Origin: Marinobacterium_D sp050908845 | GTDB lineage: Bacteria > Pseudomonadota > Gammaproteobacteria > Pseudomonadales > Balneatricaceae | DNA: 64,000 nucleotides | NCBI RefSeq assembly: GCF_050908845.1 | Contig: NZ_CP194171.1 | Span: 2,418,001 to 2,482,000 of the forward strand | Direction: 5' to 3' | Shown: positions 8,220-17,557 of the stretch, one piece after another | Layout: each line of letters begins with the position of its first letter | Numbering within the stretch: position 1 is the first letter of the stretch | Made by a program: the position numbers and the translations under genes | The notes under the pieces: generated by a model | What the model was told of the DNA's origin: nothing | The model's database searches: none | What the model saw: the letters and a program-made list of their open reading frames with translations, nothing else

Positions 8220-9437
8220 ATGAGCAAATCGAGTATTCGCGTCGAATTCCTACTACTGATGGCGACGATGATGTGCTTGACGGCACTGTTTGTTGATTCG
8301 ATGTTGCCTGCATTGCATCAGATTGGTTTGGAGCTGGATGCGTTGGATAACAACCGCTACCAGATGGTCCTTACCTCGATAATGGTTGGGCTGGGGGTTG
8401 GACAGCTGTTTTATGGGCCGATTGCCGATGCCATTGGGCGCAAGCCTGCAGTTTATCTAGGCTTGGCATTGATGCTGGCAGGTACCGCAATCAGCACCTT
8501 CGCTCAGAGCTTCGAGTTGATGTTATTCGGACGCGTACTCCAGGGGGTAGGGGCGGCGGGGCCGCGTGTCATGGTGGTAACGATTATTCGTGACCAGTAT
8601 TCCGGTGCTGAGATGGCGCGGGTGCTGTCTTTGGTAATGACAATATTTATTTTCAGCCCGGTTGTTGCACCGTTAGTTGGCCAGGCGGTGCTTCTATTCG
8701 CTGGATGGCGCGCCATTTTTGGATTGTTAGGTGTCATCTGCCTGGCGCTGTTGGTCTGGTTTGCGATGCGTCAGGTGGAAACGCTGAAACCTGAAAATCA
8801 GCGGCCCCTTTCGTTAAAACCGGTGATGCTGGGGATGAAGGAGGTTATATCACATCGCGTAGCATTGGCTTATATCCTGGTTGCGGGGTTGTCTCACTCT
8901 TCAATAATCGCCTTTTTGACCTCAGTACAGGGAATAATGCAAGGGATCTACGACGCCGGTGCAATGTTCCCCGTTTATTTTGCGCTCATCGCTCTGGGTG
9001 TTGGCTTCTCTTCGTTTTTAAACAGTCGTCTGGTTTACCGGTTTGAAATTCGTACATTAGTTACCCGAGTGCTTATGATTTTGGGCACGCTTTCGCTGGC
9101 TGAAGCCGCGTTGGTTGCTTCCGGTGTAATAGCGGTGTCCTTGGCTGGCTTTATTATGATGATGACGGTGAGTACCTTCTGTTTGGGATTACTTTTCGGC
9201 AACATCAACGCGCTAGCTATGGAACCATTTGGACATATGGCTGGGATAGCTTCAGGCGTTATAGGCGCTTCGACGATGTTGATCGGGGTGTTGGTCGGTG
9301 GAGCGGTAGGGATGAGCTTTGATGGCACGATTATTCCTTTGCTGTTGGGCTTCGGTTTAACCTCAGTGACCTCGTTAGCGCTGATACTTTTCGGAACACC
9401 AAACCAGGTTACAAAAGCCTCGGCAGTAAAACACTGA
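8220..9437 (+). CDS. MFS drug-resistance transporter, Bcr/CflA-like
   Basis: This is an inner-membrane proton-driven efflux protein of the major facilitator superfamily, about 405 residues with twelve predicted helices. The loop motif YGPIADAIGRKPAVYLG is the family signature (motif A) in the Bcr/CflA form, and the segment GRVLQGVGAAGPRV resembles the Bcr/CflA helix-4 motif. Upstream in-frame starts exist, but the ATG at 8220 begins the usual short polar leader before helix 1, so I chose it; the ribosome-binding site is weak. The gene is A/T richer than its neighbours and stands alone, which could mean acquisition. The substrate is unknown. Confidence 0.8.
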   Translation: MSKSSIRVEFLLLMATMMCLTALFVDSMLPALHQIGLELDALDNNRYQMVLTSIMVGLGVGQLFYGPIADAIGRKPAVYLGLALMLAGTAISTFAQSFELMLFGRVLQGVGAAGPRVMVVTIIRDQYSGAEMARVLSLVMTIFIFSPVVAPLVGQAVLLFAGWRAIFGLLGVICLALLVWFAMRQVETLKPENQRPLSLKPVMLGMKEVISHRVALAYILVAGLSHSSIIAFLTSVQGIMQGIYDAGAMFPVYFALIALGVGFSSFLNSRLVYRFEIRTLVTRVLMILGTLSLAEAALVASGVIAVSLAGFIMMMTVSTFCLGLLFGNINALAMEPFGHMAGIASGVIGASTMLIGVLVGGAVGMSFDGTIIPLLLGFGLTSVTSLALILFGTPNQVTKASAVKH

Positions 9438-9976
9438 AGTCGGATAAAATGATCCTGCTGTTAGGTTCTTAGCCACTTAAAACCAAAAAATAAATGCCCA
9501 TTATTTATCCAGGCCATCACGTCTTCACTATAAGCATAGGTATCAGTCACGAGCGACTGGTTCGGGGTGAAAGTGACGGCCTGGGCCGATCACCGCAATG
9601 TCCGGTATTTGCTGCAGTCTCTTACCAGTAGGAGGTTTGATGGCGGCTCTGTGCCGAAAATTCGCATCAACCTGGTTGAGTCGATAGTCCGCTTTACGAG
9701 GTGTAGGGCAGATATAGATGCCCGTTTTACCCAAGGCGTTTAATAGGGGCTGGCCTGTTATGCCTATCGGATGGGCCGCCACTTTATATCCAATGTCACT
9801 GTCAATGGCCTGCAGCGCTCAAGGCAAGCATCTGCAGCAAATATTTTCAGATATCTGCAAAGGCTCCAAGGCAGTGGGCGCGGTAGTGTTTTCCGCAACG
9901 TTAGCTTAGCGGGCCGTCGGCTGCCGCCTTATCGTTAACATTGAGACGCCTGGCTTGGTAAGCCAGGCGGAACAGC
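9438..9976. other. About 540 bases without a supported gene
   Basis: Short open frames on both strands (for example minus 9543-9782 and plus 9718-9909) lack ribosome-binding sites and recognisable domains. One plus-strand frame stays open for some length but is broken by stops, so a decayed gene is possible. At the right edge a 9-bp inverted repeat (CGCCTGGCT 9948-9956 with AGCCAGGCG 9961-9969) may help end transcription of the minus-strand methyltransferase-like gene, although it has no T tract. Confidence 0.4.
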
Positions 9977-10693
9977 CTAGAGAATCGCCACGTACACGGT
10001 ATTGGTAGCGGCTTCGCTCTGGAACGGATTGTGGAACGCCACTTCGTGAACCTGGACCTCGCTGAACACGCTCTGCAGCAGGTCGGTAAAGGGCTGGTCC
10101 GGTACGTCGGTGGACCAGAAACCGAACACGCCGCCCGGTTTCAGGTGGGTGGCCAGTTGCGCTATGCCCGCGTCGCTGTAAAAGGGTTTGCTGGCGTCGT
10201 TGAGAAGGGCGCGGGGGGAGTGGTCGATATCCAGCAGAATAGCATCGAGCTTGCGGCCCGGGGCCTCTGGGTCGAAGCCTTCCTGAGTGGCGCTGAGGGC
10301 GAAGAAGTCGCCCTGCACCAGGCGGCAGCGGGAGTCATCGGTCAGTACCTGGCCCAGCGGCACCTTGTGCTGCTGATGCCAGCCGATCACCGGCGGCAGG
10401 TATTCCACCACCATCAGCTCGCCTACATTGGCATGTTTAAGCACCGCTTCGGCGGTATAGCCGAGGCCCAGACCGCCGACTACAACCGACAGGTTGTCAC
10501 CCGCAAGCGGGGCCAGCCCCAGGTTGGACAGGGCCACTTCGCCATCAACAAAGTAACTGGACATCAGGAACTCGTCGCCGAGTTTCACTTCATAGATGTC
10601 CTGGTCACCCATGACGGGAATCCGGCGGCGGCGCAGGGATATGGTGCCGATTGGCGAGGGTTGAGAGTCGATCTCTTTAAATAAAATACTCAT
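9977..10693 (-). CDS. Spermidine synthase-like protein (SAM-binding fold)
   Basis: This 238-residue cytoplasmic protein has the Rossmann core of polyamine aminopropyltransferases and related methyltransferases. The nucleotide-binding glycine motif GGLGLG lies at residues 73-78, with an acidic strand end (VVEYLPP) after it and the DAILLDIDHSP segment where the catalytic aspartate of spermidine synthase sits. It is shorter than true spermidine synthases (about 285 residues), lacks their N-terminal beta domain and is not beside a decarboxylase gene. It is best called a spermidine-synthase-family protein of unknown reaction. Confidence 0.7.
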   Translation of the reverse strand: MSILFKEIDSQPSPIGTISLRRRRIPVMGDQDIYEVKLGDEFLMSSYFVDGEVALSNLGLAPLAGDNLSVVVGGLGLGYTAEAVLKHANVGELMVVEYLPPVIGWHQQHKVPLGQVLTDDSRCRLVQGDFFALSATQEGFDPEAPGRKLDAILLDIDHSPRALLNDASKPFYSDAGIAQLATHLKPGGVFGFWSTDVPDQPFTDLLQSVFSEVQVHEVAFHNPFQSEAATNTVYVAIL

Positions 10694-10734
10694 CGCGCCA
10701 TTTTACGCAGTGTTGAGTGTTATGGGTATGCTGA

Positions 10735-11565
10735 TTACAGATGGCGTCGCAAATGGCTGCGGATCGCTTCAAGCGCGTGTTGCGAGTTAGCGGCGAGAAT
10801 GCAGCCATCCTTGATCAGCGGGGAGTAGTCACGGCCGTCGAGCATGCCTACGGCGCCGCCGGCTTCCTGCACCGCCAGAGCGCCGGCGGCGTGGTCCCAG
10901 GGCTTGGCGCTGGCGTTGATCATGAAATCCACCTGGCCGTGAGTCAGCACCCTGTATTCATGGCAGGCGCAGCGCAGGCTGTAGGCGCGGGAGAACCCCA
11001 GCAGCGCTTCACTGGCGGCGCTGCGGCGGACAATCGGAAAGTTGAACGCCGAGGCGAAGCCGGTCATATCCTCCAGCGCTTTCTCTCGGCTTACCTGCAA
11101 TCGCAGTGGTTCACTGTCCGGGCTGCAGTACCAGCTGCCGCCGCCGCGACGGGCAATAACCCAGTCGTCCATGACCGGGTCGTAGAGCAGGCCGAATATT
11201 GTGTTTTCCCCTTCGGTGACCGCCAGCAGGACGCCGTGAGTGGCCAGACCGTTGGCGAAGTTCCAGGTGCCGTCCACCGGGTCAATGATTACTGCCTGTT
11301 CTGCGCCGGCGATGGAATCGATCACTGTCGGGTCTGCGGCGACAGCTTCTTCACCGATAATGGCGGCGCCGGGCAGCAGCTCGCGTACCGCTGCAGTGAT
11401 GGCGTTTTCACAGGCGATATCCGCCTCGGTAACCAGGTCGTCAAAGGTCGCCTTGGAGCGGATTGTATCGGCGGAAAGTCGCCTGAAGCGGGGACAGATC
11501 TCCTTGCGTGCAACTTCCCGGACCAGGTTGATCAGTTCATTTTCCTCCTGAAACGATAAAGCCAT
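10735..11565 (-). CDS. Inositol monophosphatase family protein
   Basis: This is a metal-dependent sugar phosphatase of the IMPase/FIG superfamily, 276 residues, the usual length. The metal-site motifs are all present: GEE (71-73), DPVDGTWNF (95-103) and WDHAAG (223-228). Possible substrates include inositol phosphate, histidinol phosphate and 3'-phosphoadenosine phosphate. Motif reading cannot separate these, and there is no pathway neighbour to help. A GGAGGA-like ribosome-binding site precedes the ATG. Confidence 0.85.
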   Translation of the reverse strand: MALSFQEENELINLVREVARKEICPRFRRLSADTIRSKATFDDLVTEADIACENAITAAVRELLPGAAIIGEEAVAADPTVIDSIAGAEQAVIIDPVDGTWNFANGLATHGVLLAVTEGENTIFGLLYDPVMDDWVIARRGGGSWYCSPDSEPLRLQVSREKALEDMTGFASAFNFPIVRRSAASEALLGFSRAYSLRCACHEYRVLTHGQVDFMINASAKPWDHAAGALAVQEAGGAVGMLDGRDYSPLIKDGCILAANSQHALEAIRSHLRRHL

Positions 11566-11722
11566 CAGGTCCTCCTTAAATAATCCATCAACGCTGAGTA
11601 ATCGCGGGCCCTTTGTTAAACGATAGGGCGTCGCCTGGGTTATTCTGCTAAAAGATAATAACGTTTAGGGGTAAAAGGTTTCACCGAGGTGTCAGCAACG
11701 CCAAATTTGAGGATAGCAACGG

Positions 11723-12157
11723 ATGCCGGAAAAGGATCGTTATAACCTGGATCGCTTTGTTGAAGCCCAGGCGCGGGATTACCGGAGCGCGCTGTATGAG
11801 CTCAGGGATGGGCGTAAACGCTCCCACTGGATCTGGTATATATTCCCCCAGTACGCGGGTTTGGGGCGCAGCAGCACGGCGCAGCGCTACGAAATCAGCT
11901 CACTGGACGAAGCTCGCGCTTACCTTGCGCATCCTCTGCTTGGTCCTCATCTGCTCGAATGCTGTGAGGCGCTGCTGGCGCTCAGGGGGCGAAGCGCACG
12001 GGATATTCTCGGTATGCCGGATGATATGAAACTGCGTTCCTGCGTCACTCTGTTTGCACAGATTTCGGAGGAAGGATCGGTGTTTCACCGGATTTTGGCG
12101 CAGTATTTCAGCGGTGAGAGCGACAGCAAAACGCTGGCACTGCTGGGACAAGGCTAG
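11723..12157 (+). CDS. DUF1810 family protein
   Basis: This is a small cytoplasmic protein of 144 residues matching the DUF1810 (calpastatin-like) family. The signatures are HWIWYIFPQYAGLG near residues 35-48, the region around YLAHPLLGPHLLECCEAL and the SCVTLFAQ segment. The function of the family is not established. It stands alone and ends just before a bidirectional terminator. Confidence 0.85.
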   Translation: MPEKDRYNLDRFVEAQARDYRSALYELRDGRKRSHWIWYIFPQYAGLGRSSTAQRYEISSLDEARAYLAHPLLGPHLLECCEALLALRGRSARDILGMPDDMKLRSCVTLFAQISEEGSVFHRILAQYFSGESDSKTLALLGQG

Positions 12158-12189
12158 GCCCGATGCGGGCTTAATGAATATTCGGCAAG

Positions 12190-12226
12190 AAGGGGCGGCC
12201 ACTGCGAAAGTAGCCGCCCTTTTTTG
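12190..12226. terminator. Bidirectional terminator between the DUF1810 gene and the polyamine synthetase
   Basis: GGGCGGC and GCCGCCC form a stem around a 13-16 base loop, flanked by an A-rich run on the left and a T tract on the right. It sits between the convergent ends of the DUF1810 gene and the minus-strand glutamine-synthetase-like gene, so it can serve both. Confidence 0.8.
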
Positions 12227-12227
12227 G

Positions 12228-13622
12228 TTACACCGTGTGCAGGTACCAGGCGTATTCCAGATCCGAGATGGTCTGCTCGAACTGTTCTACCTCATGTTCC
12301 TTGCAGGCGATGAAGATGTTAAGGAAATCGTCGCCAAGATAGTCACGCATCATGCCGGAGCTTTCCAGCTCGCGCAGGGCATCGCGCAGGTTGTTGGGCA
12401 ATACCACTTCCTGCTGCTCGTAGGCGTTGCCCTCGATCGGTGCCGGCGGCTCGATCTTGTGGGTGATACCGTAGTGAATAGAGGCCAGCATGGCCGCCAT
12501 CAGCAGATAGGGGTTGGCGTCGGTACCGGCCAGGCGGTGCTCGATGCGGGTCGCTTCCGGCTCGCCGGCCGGAATACGCAGAGCCGTGGTACGGTTCTCG
12601 ATCCCCCAGCAGGGCCAGGTCGGTACATAGAAACCCTGGCTGAAACGGCGGTAGGAGTTGATGTTCGGACTCAGGATCGCCATGTAGTCGTCCATCATCT
12701 CGAGCAGCCCGCCCAGCGCCCAGCGCATGGTGTCGTTGGGTGTTTCCGTTTCTTCATCGAGGGCAAAAACGTTGTTGCCGTTCTCGTCCACCAGGCTGAT
12801 ATGCAGATGCATGCCGTTTCCGGCCTGCTCGGCGTAGGGCTTGGCCATGAAGGTGGTATCCATCTCATGGTCGTAGGCCACGCTTTTGATCACGCGACGC
12901 AGCAGCGTGGCGTTATCGCAGGAGCGGATCGGGCAGTCCACATGCTTGAGGTTGATCTCAAACTGGCCCGGTGCCGACTCGGCGACGATGGTATCCGCCG
13001 GCAGGCCCTGCTGACGCGCGGATTCGATTACGTCGGACAGGAAGTCCGCGTACTCGTCCAGCTCATCAATCGAGTACACCTGCACGCTTTCCGGACGTTT
13101 GCCGGAGATCGGGGATTTCGGCGGCTGCGGCTTGCCGTTGATGTTTTCCTGATCGATCAGGTAAAACTCCAGCTCGAACGCGGTGACTGGGGTCAGGCCG
13201 AGCTCTTCGAAGCGGCGCAGCACACGTTTGAGCACCGTGCGCGGGTCAGCGTAAAAGGGCGTTTCCTCGTCTTCGTACATGGTCATCAGCAGCTGCGCGA
13301 TGGGGCGCTTCTGCCAGGATTCCATGGTCAGCGAGCCGGGAATCGGGTAGCAGATATGGTCGGCCTCGCCTATTTCGAGTCCAAGCCCGGTGCTTTCGAC
13401 CGTTTCGCCAAGAATATCCAGTCCATAAAGAGACGCGGGTAGTGCCACGCCTTTTTCAAAGACTTTCTTCAGGGCGGATCGGTCGATACGTTTGCCACGG
13501 ACGATACCGTTCATATCGGCTATCAGCAGATCGACAAATTGCAGATCGGGGTGTTGCTTAAGAAAGGTTTCGGCCTCAGCCGGATCGGGTAGCTCCAACC
13601 ACCCGGATGTATGATCGTTCAT
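12228..13622 (-). CDS. puuA: Glutamine-synthetase-family enzyme, probable gamma-glutamylpolyamine synthetase
   Basis: This ATP-dependent ligase, 464 residues, probably joins glutamate to putrescine or another polyamine, the first step of the gamma-glutamyl route. It has the glutamine synthetase catalytic domain: the MAKPYAEQAGNGMHLH stretch (metal and glutamate site), the SPNINSYRR loop and ENRTTALRIP (ATP and ammonium/amine site). The N-terminal half DLLIADMNGIVRGKR is typical of the PuuA/SpuI group rather than of GlnA. A paralogue is transcribed divergently, and a PuuB-like oxidase follows that. The precise amine substrate is inference. Confidence 0.8.
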   Translation of the reverse strand: MNDHTSGWLELPDPAEAETFLKQHPDLQFVDLLIADMNGIVRGKRIDRSALKKVFEKGVALPASLYGLDILGETVESTGLGLEIGEADHICYPIPGSLTMESWQKRPIAQLLMTMYEDEETPFYADPRTVLKRVLRRFEELGLTPVTAFELEFYLIDQENINGKPQPPKSPISGKRPESVQVYSIDELDEYADFLSDVIESARQQGLPADTIVAESAPGQFEINLKHVDCPIRSCDNATLLRRVIKSVAYDHEMDTTFMAKPYAEQAGNGMHLHISLVDENGNNVFALDEETETPNDTMRWALGGLLEMMDDYMAILSPNINSYRRFSQGFYVPTWPCWGIENRTTALRIPAGEPEATRIEHRLAGTDANPYLLMAAMLASIHYGITHKIEPPAPIEGNAYEQQEVVLPNNLRDALRELESSGMMRDYLGDDFLNIFIACKEHEVEQFEQTISDLEYAWYLHTV

Positions 13623-13705
13623 GTTCCACCATTTAAAGCTCAGAACCCGTTGGTTCCGACCCCACGAGTGAATGCCAAGCCATGGTTAAAGTCAATATGC
13701 CTGGG

Positions 13706-13721
13706 TGGGTATGGACTTGCT
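13706..13721 (+). promoter_or_regulatory. Candidate sigma-54 promoter of the second glutamylpolyamine synthetase
   Basis: TGGGTATGGACTTGCT has GG at 13707-13708 and GC at 13719-13720, the right 12-base spacing, with a good -12 box (TTGCT) and a -24 box that keeps only TGG. It lies about 95 bases before the ATG at 13814. Nitrogen-controlled expression of polyamine catabolism would make sense, but this element is weaker than the others in the window. Confidence 0.5.
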
Positions 13722-13731
13722 GTCTGCGTTA

Positions 13732-13748
13732 TGCGCTGTGATTGCGCA
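13732..13748. promoter_or_regulatory. 17-base palindrome between the divergent polyamine genes
   Basis: TGCGC-N7-GCGCA is a symmetric element in the intergenic region of the two divergent glutamine-synthetase-like genes. It has the spacing of an NtrC-type site (GCAC-N7-GTGC) with changed inner bases, or it could be an operator for a local repressor of the polyamine genes. No regulator gene lies beside it. Confidence 0.4.
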
Positions 13749-13813
13749 GCACCGACTTTGGTTGTAACGTCATCCGAAAATCCGTAACGGTATCAAACAA
13801 CTGGGGGTTATAC

Positions 13814-15160
13814 ATGCAGCGGCTCGCTACCTGGCTCAAGGAGAACCAGGTCACCGAAGTGGAGTGTGTTGTCAGCGATCTGACCGGCATAGTCAGGGGC
13901 AAGATCGCGCCGGTAGACAAGTTTCTCTACGAGCGGGGCATGCACCTGCCCGAGAGTGTGCTGCTGCAGACGGTCACCGGTGACTGGGTCGATGACGAGA
14001 TCTATTATTCGCTGCTCGACCCGGCCGATATCGACATGGTCTGCCAGCCGGATCCGGATGCGGTGTTTCTGCTGCCCTGGAACGATGAACCCACCGCGCA
14101 GGTGATTCACGATACCTATAGCCGTGACGGCAAACCTACCGAGCTCTCGCCGCGCAATGTACTGAAGAAAGTGCTGGCGCTCTATGAAGCCAAGGGCTGG
14201 AAGCCGGTAGTCGCACCGGAGATGGAGTTCTACCTGACCAAACGTAGCGATGACCCCGATGTACCGCTGCAGCCGCCGATCGGACGTTCAGGCCGGCAGG
14301 AGTCCGGGCGCCAGTCTTTCTCCATCGAAGCCGCCAATGAGTTCGACCCCCTGTTCGAGGATATGTACGACTGGTGCGAATATCAGGGGCTGGAGATCGA
14401 TACGCTGATCCATGAAGAGGGTACGGCGCAGATGGAGATCAATTTTCTCCACGGTGACCCGCTGACCCTGGCCGACCATGTACAGGTGTTCAAGCGCACC
14501 ATGCGTGAGGCAGCCATGAAGCATGGTGTACTGGCCACATTCATGGCCAAGCCGATCAGTAATGAACCCGGCAGCGCGATGCACCTGCACCAGAGCATTA
14601 TCGACGTTAACACCGGGCGCAACATCTTCAGTGAAGAGGATGGCAGCATGAGCCAGCTGTTCCGCCACCATATCGGCGGGATGCAGCGCTATATTCCGGA
14701 GCTGCTGTTGCTGCTGGCCCCCAACGTCAACTCGTTCCGCCGTTTCCTTCCCGATACCTCGGCACCGGTCAACATGGCCTGGGGCCACGCCAACCGTACC
14801 TGCGGACTGCGGATCCCGGAATCCGATGCGCAAAACCAGCGCCTGGAAAACCGCCTCGCCGGTGCCGATGCCAACAGCTACCTGGCGATCGCCGCCAGCC
14901 TGCTCTGCGGTTACATCGGCATGGTCGAAAAGATCGAGCCTTCCGAGCCCTGCACCGGGCGGGCGTATGATCTGGAGAGCTTCCAGCTGCCGGTCACCAT
15001 CGAAAGTGCGGTGGAGTATCTGGAGGATTCAGAGGCGGCACGGAAATACCTCGGTGATGCCTTTATCGATGGTTATGCCGCCGTGAAGCGGGCAGAGCAT
15101 GAAAACTTCAAGCGCGTGATCAGTTCCTGGGAGCGCGAATTTCTGTTGTTAAGCGTGTAA
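13814..15160 (+). CDS. puuA: Glutamine-synthetase-family enzyme, second gamma-glutamylpolyamine synthetase
   Basis: This 448-residue paralogue of the divergent gene has the same domain order: N-terminal beta-grasp (VSDLTGIVRGKI), then the catalytic domain with MAKPISNEPGSAMHLH, PNVNSFRR and ANRTCGLRIP. Earlier in-frame codons exist, but the ATG at 13814 has GGGGGT 5 bases upstream and begins the conserved N-terminus. It is followed after 46 bases by a PuuB-like oxidase, which supports a role in glutamylating a polyamine for oxidation. Pseudomonads carry several such paralogues with different amine preferences; that may explain two copies here. Confidence 0.8.
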   Translation: MQRLATWLKENQVTEVECVVSDLTGIVRGKIAPVDKFLYERGMHLPESVLLQTVTGDWVDDEIYYSLLDPADIDMVCQPDPDAVFLLPWNDEPTAQVIHDTYSRDGKPTELSPRNVLKKVLALYEAKGWKPVVAPEMEFYLTKRSDDPDVPLQPPIGRSGRQESGRQSFSIEAANEFDPLFEDMYDWCEYQGLEIDTLIHEEGTAQMEINFLHGDPLTLADHVQVFKRTMREAAMKHGVLATFMAKPISNEPGSAMHLHQSIIDVNTGRNIFSEEDGSMSQLFRHHIGGMQRYIPELLLLLAPNVNSFRRFLPDTSAPVNMAWGHANRTCGLRIPESDAQNQRLENRLAGADANSYLAIAASLLCGYIGMVEKIEPSEPCTGRAYDLESFQLPVTIESAVEYLEDSEAARKYLGDAFIDGYAAVKRAEHENFKRVISSWEREFLLLSV

Positions 15161-15206
15161 GTCTTTTAACTCGAGTGTGTAACCCGAGAGGCATGGGAGT
15201 AGTGAA

Positions 15207-16499
15207 TTGACTCGGTCACCCGCATTTGAATACCCGACCTCGTACTATGCCGCCTCGGCGGTGCAGACGGCGGAGCCGGTCTCCCTGGACGGCGAGATCA
15301 GCTGCGATGTGTGCATTGTCGGTGCCGGCTATACCGGCCTGTCCACGGCCATCCACCTGCTGGAGCGTGGCCTGGATGTGGTGGTACTGGAGCAGGCCAG
15401 GGTTGGTTGGGGTGCGTCCGGGCGTAACGGCGGGCAGATCGTCAACAGCTACAGCCGGGATATCGACGTCATTGAACGCACGGCTGGCCAGGCAGTTGCC
15501 GATCAGCTGGGGCCGATGGCGTTCGAAGGTGGCCGCATTATTCGTGAGCTGGTGGCCCGCTACGGTATCGACTGTGACCTCAAGGAGGGCGGCATATTCG
15601 CGGCTCTAAATCCCAGGCAGATGGCCGAGCTGGAGCACCAGAAGGCACTCTGGGAACGCTACGGCTATGACAGGCTGGAACTGCTCGACGCCGGGGCAAT
15701 CCGGCGCGAAGTGGCCAGCGAACGTTATGTCGGCGGGTTACTGGACCAGGGCGGTGGTCATATTCACCCGCTGAACCTTGCCCTCGGTGAGGCGGCGGTG
15801 GTGCGCAGGCTCGGTGGCCGCATTTTTGAGCAATCGCAGGTGCGCACACTGATCCCGGGCGCCAACCCCGTGGTTGAAACCGAGCGTGGCCGGGTGCGTG
15901 CCAAAACTCTGGTGCTGGCCGGTAACGCTTACCTTGGCGAGCTGGTGCCGGAGCTGCGCGCGAAATCGATGCCCTGCGGAACCCAGGTCGTCGCCACTGA
16001 GCCGCTCAGCGACGAACAGGCCGCAGCGCTGATTGCGAACGATTACTGTGTCGAGGATTGTAACTACCTGCTGGACTACTATCGCCTGTCAGCTGACAAG
16101 CGACTGCTGTACGGCGGTGGTGTGGTATACGGTGCCCGGGATCCCAGCGATATCGAGCGGCTGATCCGGCCCAAATTGCTGAAAACCTTTCCCCAGCTGA
16201 AAGGTGTCAAAATCGATTACTGCTGGACCGGCAACTTCCTGATGACCCTCTCGCGCCTGCCCCAGGTCGGCGAGTTGGACGGCAATGTTCTATACTCCCA
16301 GGGCTGCAGTGGTCACGGCGTTACCTACACCCACCTGGCCGGGCGCCTGTTGTGCGAAAAAATACTTGGCGAGCCGAAACGCTTTGATGCCTTTGCGTCC
16401 CTCAAACACTATCCCTTCCCGGGCGGACACCGATTCCAGGCACCACTGAGTGCCCTGGGTGCCTGGTATTACTCATTGAAAGACCGGTTCGGGTTTTGA
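15207..16499 (+). CDS. puuB: FAD-dependent oxidase, gamma-glutamylputrescine oxidase-like
   Basis: This is a flavoprotein amine oxidase of the DAO family, 430 residues. It carries the dinucleotide-binding motif VGAGYTGLSTA near residues 36-46, the E of VVVLEQ that binds ribose, and GWGASGRNGGQIVNSYS, a loop typical of PuuB/OrdL proteins. It would oxidise gamma-glutamylputrescine to the aldehyde with release of ammonium and peroxide. The start is a TTG at 15207 with a GGGAG ribosome-binding site; no better ATG is available. It follows the second synthetase gene, so the two likely act in sequence. Confidence 0.82.
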   Translation: MTRSPAFEYPTSYYAASAVQTAEPVSLDGEISCDVCIVGAGYTGLSTAIHLLERGLDVVVLEQARVGWGASGRNGGQIVNSYSRDIDVIERTAGQAVADQLGPMAFEGGRIIRELVARYGIDCDLKEGGIFAALNPRQMAELEHQKALWERYGYDRLELLDAGAIRREVASERYVGGLLDQGGGHIHPLNLALGEAAVVRRLGGRIFEQSQVRTLIPGANPVVETERGRVRAKTLVLAGNAYLGELVPELRAKSMPCGTQVVATEPLSDEQAAALIANDYCVEDCNYLLDYYRLSADKRLLYGGGVVYGARDPSDIERLIRPKLLKTFPQLKGVKIDYCWTGNFLMTLSRLPQVGELDGNVLYSQGCSGHGVTYTHLAGRLLCEKILGEPKRFDAFASLKHYPFPGGHRFQAPLSALGAWYYSLKDRFGF

Positions 16500-16681
16500 G
16501 GCCTGATCGGCCAGCCGTTGCGCATCGGCCTGAGCGATTAGTTGAGGATTGGTCTTGGTTGAGACAAATGGTGTAAAGTTTCGGCTTTGTCACGGCGTGG
16601 AACGGGGAATCCTGGCTGCTTTGCGCGCCGGGTTGTAATCACTTTCGTCAAAAGCCTGTCTGAAAAACTAAGGATAACTGG

Positions 16682-17536
16682 ATGAACATGGCGGCAACCG
16701 CTCATGGCTGGGAGGCGCTGCTGAAGCTACGCTTCGCCTGTCGGGGAGAGAAAACACGTATCGTTGAACGGGAGCGCAAAGGGCCATTGGCGGTGCAGCG
16801 TCCGTTTTACCCGGAAGGCGATGCGGTGTGTCACACCTATCTTCTGCATCCTCCGGGTGGAGTTGTCGGTAGTGACAGCCTGGATATTGCTGTTCATGTG
16901 GAAGCGAATGCCAGTGCACTGATCACCACGCCCGGCGCTACCAAGTTCTACCGCTCGGGCGGGCGCCTGGCGACTCAGGTCCAGCGTCTGAGTGTGGAGA
17001 AAGACGGGCTGCTGGAGTGGATGCCGCAGGAAAACATCTTTTTTCCGGATGCCCAGGCCAGGGTCGAAACCCGTATCGAGCTGGAGCCCGGAGCCCGGTT
17101 TATCGGCTGGGATATCCAGTGCCTGGGTCGGCCGGTGATCGATGAGGCCTTTACCGAGGGTCGGGTCGATGCCACCACCCGCCTCAGTGTGGATGGCGAT
17201 CTGGTGATCATCGATCAGCTGCGAACCGAGGGCATTGCCCTGGTTCAAGCCAGCGCCGGTATGCGCGGCTACCCGATGCAGGCCACGATGCTGATTGTGC
17301 CGGGCGATGAGAAGGCTGATTTTGACAATCTGCTGGCATTGACCCGCGCGGCGATCGACACCCAGGCGGACCTGCCGCTGGAGGTCGGTGCTACTCGGGT
17401 GGATCAGGCGATCGTGGTGCGACTGCTGGGGCGGGGCGCCGAGCCGATGCTCAAGCTGATGACCGCCGTCTGGTGTGCCGTCAGGCCGTCAGTCGCGGGA
17501 CGCGACGCGGAACCGCCGCGTATCTGGGCGACCTGA
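16682..17536 (+). CDS. ureD: Urease accessory protein UreD
   Basis: This chaperone binds apo-urease and, with UreF and UreG, delivers nickel. The 284 residues have the UreD hallmarks: RPFYPEGDAVCHTYLLHPPGGVVGSD-like opening (near residues 40-65), TTPGATKFYRS and the C-terminal PPRIWAT. An AAGGA ribosome-binding site precedes the ATG. Unusually, it is about 11.5 kb upstream of ureA, with unrelated genes between, and it has its own terminator, so it is expressed separately from the main urease operon. Confidence 0.92.
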   Translation: MNMAATAHGWEALLKLRFACRGEKTRIVERERKGPLAVQRPFYPEGDAVCHTYLLHPPGGVVGSDSLDIAVHVEANASALITTPGATKFYRSGGRLATQVQRLSVEKDGLLEWMPQENIFFPDAQARVETRIELEPGARFIGWDIQCLGRPVIDEAFTEGRVDATTRLSVDGDLVIIDQLRTEGIALVQASAGMRGYPMQATMLIVPGDEKADFDNLLALTRAAIDTQADLPLEVGATRVDQAIVVRLLGRGAEPMLKLMTAVWCAVRPSVAGRDAEPPRIWAT

Positions 17537-17557
17537 TTGGCGTTAATAGGATAAGTG

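Noticed and set aside
9543..9909. Short open frames in the 9.4-10 kb gap, possible transposase or gene remnant
   Set aside because: No motif of a transposase or other family could be identified; called non-coding or decayed.
12054..13442. Long plus-strand open frame of 462 codons opposite the first glutamylpolyamine synthetase
   Set aside because: It is the mirror of a well-conserved gene in G/C-rich DNA, has no ribosome-binding site and no recognisable domain. The same applies to other long antisense frames, such as those opposite the Amt fusion (21499-23145) and ureC (29243-30214).
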